Positions 5,058-6,874 of a stretch of 6,874 bases of DNA are shown one piece after another. Each line of letters opens with the position of its first letter. The first letter of the stretch is position 1. The position numbers and the translations under genes are program-made. Source of the DNA: an uncultured Lachnospiraceae bacterium (GTDB lineage: Bacteria > Bacillota_A > Clostridia > Lachnospirales > Lachnospiraceae); the NCBI GenBank assembly GCA_947177885.1, contig CAMWWF010000157.1, positions 1-6,874 of the forward strand, given 5' to 3'. The notes under the pieces were generated by a model. It did no database searches. It saw only the letters and a list, made by a program, of their open reading frames with translations, and was not told the origin of the DNA.

Positions 5058-6541
5058 ATAGTTATTTTGCCCTCATTTTCTGGCTCGTGATATCCCTGGT
5101 CAACGGCCAACTGATCCTGAGCGCTTTCAATTATCTCATCAAAACAGATTCCAGATGGTGGAAACAGTGTGTGCTGTTTTTCAGCTGCTGGCTCCTTGAC
5201 ACTACCATCATTTATGTGGGAGATCCCTTTAACATTCTTGCAGTGCTGCCCTGCTTTCTTACTGCGGTTCTTCTGTGCTGCAGGGGAAGCAGGTGGAAAA
5301 GGATCACTCTGGGCCTGATGTATGCCTGCACCCTTTTTTCCTTTAATGCCATCCGGGATAATTTCCTTCACTCCTTCGTATATTATATCCTTGCGGATCA
5401 CTTCACTTTCAAGCATTTGATCTATGCGGAGCTGTACACAGATTACGGGGAATACTCCGCAGATCTCCTGATGTATGCAGCGGCGCCGATATACACCCAA
5501 TATCTCCAGGTTTTCAATGGGATTTCCAGTCTGCTGTTCGCTCTCTTTCTGTATGGCGGCATCCGGAAATTTGCACCGGATAAGGATTACTCCCTTTCCG
5601 ACCGCCTGTGGAGACTGCTTCTCCTGCTCACGGCAACACCCTTTGGCGTGGTCCTCAGCCTGGTTCTCTTTTTTGATGATGACGGCTCCGATGCCCTTTT
5701 CTCCATGACAGGCGCCCTCAAGTATGTGGTCCTGCTGTCCTTCACCCTGCTGTCTTTTGTCAGCCTGCTGTGGTGCATCTCTGTGCTGGCCGGACAGCAA
5801 AAGCTTGAGCGGCAGAATCTGTTAGCGGAAACCAACCGGAAGTATTATGAGGCCATGGAACAGCAGCACTTTGAAATAAGGCGGCTGAAACACGATCTGG
5901 CCAACCATTTACAGATCCTGACCTCCCTGCCGGCTGCACAGCGGGACGCCTATATCCGAAACCTGTCCCGCCTTCCTGCCGCCATGGAGCCTCTGTCCTA
6001 CTGCGGCGATGCCACCGTCAACGCCGTGCTGTCCGTGAAAAAGACCACAATGGACCGATGCGGTATCTGTGCGGAGATATCCGCGGATATTCCTGCAGAG
6101 CTCCCTTTTGACAGGATCGATGTCTGCGCACTGTATGCAAACGCACTGGACAACGCCATAGAGGCATGCATAAAGCTGGATGAGACCAGGCGGGTGATCA
6201 CCGTAAAGAGCAGGGCGCGGAAGGGACTTTTCTGCCTGGAGGTCAGCAATCCGGTTTCCAATGACGCCATAATGCCACAAAGCGCAGATGTTCCTGATAT
6301 TTCCGGCACTTCCGGCATTTCCGAAGCATCGGATACTTTGCCTGATCCCGAGCGGCAAAACAGACCCTCCCCTCTGAAATCCGCCTGTCTTCCCCCCACT
6401 ACCAAGGAAGACAAGGCAAATCACGGGTTCGGCCTGAAGGGGATGGAAGAAATCGTATCCAGATATCACGGCAGTATGGAATGGAACAGCAGGGACGGCA
6501 TTTTTGAACTGTTCCTGTATCTTCCCCTGGAGCATGTTTGA
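5054..6541 (+). CDS. Polytopic GHKL sensor histidine kinase (AgrC/VirS-like)
   Basis: A 495-residue kinase starting with GTG at 5054, which overlaps the regulator stop codon as GTGA; GGGAG (5039-5043) ten bases upstream supports this start. The N-terminal part has six or seven membrane helices near residues 5-27, 37-55, 59-77, 83-100, 155-172, 185-207 and 221-246, so the sensor is probably embedded in the membrane, as in peptide-sensing AgrC and ComD. A coiled-coil linker (247-278) leads to the H-box RRLKHDLANH with phosphorylated His H280. The N-box is ALYANALDNAIEAC (around N363 and N367) and the G-box HGFGLKGM (457-464). Between the N- and G-boxes, residues about 402-448 form an unusually long, Ser/Pro/Asp-rich insertion in the ATP-lid region. 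Phosphate should pass to D59 of the adjacent regulator. The signal is unknown; no peptide precursor gene is seen nearby, so autoinducer sensing is not supported, and antibiotic or envelope-stress sensing with the divergent transporter is the better inference. Confidence 0.93.
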   Translation: MNSYFALIFWLVISLVNGQLILSAFNYLIKTDSRWWKQCVLFFSCWLLDTTIIYVGDPFNILAVLPCFLTAVLLCCRGSRWKRITLGLMYACTLFSFNAIRDNFLHSFVYYILADHFTFKHLIYAELYTDYGEYSADLLMYAAAPIYTQYLQVFNGISSLLFALFLYGGIRKFAPDKDYSLSDRLWRLLLLLTATPFGVVLSLVLFFDDDGSDALFSMTGALKYVVLLSFTLLSFVSLLWCISVLAGQQKLERQNLLAETNRKYYEAMEQQHFEIRRLKHDLANHLQILTSLPAAQRDAYIRNLSRLPAAMEPLSYCGDATVNAVLSVKKTTMDRCGICAEISADIPAELPFDRIDVCALYANALDNAIEACIKLDETRRVITVKSRARKGLFCLEVSNPVSNDAIMPQSADVPDISGTSGISEASDTLPDPERQNRPSPLKSACLPPTTKEDKANHGFGLKGMEEIVSRYHGSMEWNSRDGIFELFLYLPLEHV

Positions 6542-6874
6542 AAATACATTCCCGCCATATGCACGCCTTACTTCGCGGCATCTTCGGGTCAAATTCAGGT
6601 TACATAGCCCGCTATACGCCCTTCTTTTGACGGTTTTTGCGATCTCAAGGAGTTCTTCCAACTCCTTTGTATGTGTATAGGTAACAGAGTGAGCAATAAG
6701 AACTGTCGCCAGACTCATCCTGTAGCAGTTCAGCATTTAAAAACAAGTTGGACAATTGATTTTTTCCCTTTTCAGAAAAGTGTCCCCATTAACTACTCCA
6801 CAAATCTGGAATTGTTATATCCCCTTTAGCCAGAATGCCGGACGAATGCAAACGTTCTTAGCTATTACATCATC
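6542..6874. other. Right flank without an intact gene
   Basis: Downstream of the kinase no complete gene and no clear terminator for the plus-strand operon is visible. The only protein-like piece is the minus-strand frame at 6626-6736. From 6737 to 6874 all frames are short; a minus-strand frame ending ILAKGDITIPDLWSS just above 6780 is open but unrecognised. The stretch is AT-richer than the operons, as is the left flank, consistent with accessory debris. Confidence 0.5.
6626..6736 (-). pseudogene. Possible HEPN-domain remnant
   Basis: From ATG 6736 the minus strand reads MLNCYRMSLATVLIAHSV followed by TYTHTKELEELLEIAKTVK. The pattern L-x-A-x-LIAH-x-x-x-Y-x-HT-x-ELEELL resembles the middle of HEPN domains, where a helix ending near a His or Gly is followed by a T-H-x-L-x-x-L motif. 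No ribosome binding site precedes the ATG and a stop codon lies directly before it. The frame then runs on through the 3' end of the kinase gene antisense, where it is not protein-like. So at most about 37 residues are left of a domain that is normally about 120. HEPN proteins often pair with MNT nucleotidyltransferases as toxin-antitoxin systems; no MNT partner is visible. The call rests on recalled motif similarity. Confidence 0.35.

Noticed and set aside
4940..5800. 286-residue minus-strand open frame opposite the regulator-kinase boundary
   Set aside because: It is a shadow of two well-supported genes, has no plausible family features and no ribosome binding site.
6647..6667. AAGGAGTT/AACTCCTT hairpin as a terminator for the two-component operon
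   Set aside because: No T-run follows on the plus strand, and the symmetry is explained by the KELEELLE codons of the HEPN-like frame.
5909..6736. Full 275-residue minus-strand frame as one gene
   Set aside because: Only the first about 37 residues look protein-like; the rest is antisense to conserved H-, N- and G-box coding sequence of the kinase.

Overview
The window looks like a chromosomal segment from a gut-type Firmicute, most likely a Lachnospiraceae-like Clostridia. This is inferred from the gene families, strong AGGAGG-like ribosome binding sites, the extended -10 promoters and the type of mobile-element debris; no marker gene fixes the species. It holds four intact genes in the middle, in two divergent operons, flanked on both sides by debris.

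Left flank (1-1003). The clearest debris is a type III toxin-antitoxin locus of the CptIN/ToxIN kind. It has a near-consensus promoter (172-200), two 45-bp tandem repeats plus the first 6 bp of a third (212-307), a GNRA-loop rho-independent terminator (312-338), then a ribosome binding site and a toxin gene (358-620). The toxin gene is broken by an internal frame-shifting deletion and has lost its 3' end. The RNA part looks intact: five of the seven differences between the two repeats keep base pairing in a predicted pseudoknot. Around it lie an unrecognised charged-helix protein fragment (7-204) and what may be the boundary of two tandem site-specific recombinase genes on the minus strand (621-789). 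A strong 14-bp-stem terminator (852-887) closes the minus-strand operon to its right.

Centre (1004-6541). On the minus strand are an MacB/BceA-like ABC ATPase (3195-3932) and a 10-helix FtsX/BceB-like permease with a large extracellular domain (1004-3121), transcribed ATPase first. Divergently, on the plus strand, are a LytTR-family response regulator (4341-5057) and a polytopic GHKL histidine kinase (5054-6541) whose GTG start overlaps the regulator's stop codon. The likely reading is a membrane-stress or antimicrobial-peptide sensing and response module. It is unusual because classical Bce modules pair this transporter with an OmpR-type regulator and a small two-helix kinase.

The 408-bp divergent intergenic region (3933-4340) is dense with signals: an extended -10 and a 32-bp imperfect dyad on the transporter side, three copies of TGTAAAGTTTG (two exactly 22 bp apart, as expected for LytTR sites), and three copies of ATGGTAAAAT at exactly 71-bp intervals, each associated with a dyad. 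This suggests regulator-controlled, multi-promoter expression.

Right flank (6542-6874). No intact gene is visible. A short minus-strand frame (6626-6736) resembles the middle of a HEPN domain, so it may be the remnant of another toxin-antitoxin type gene.
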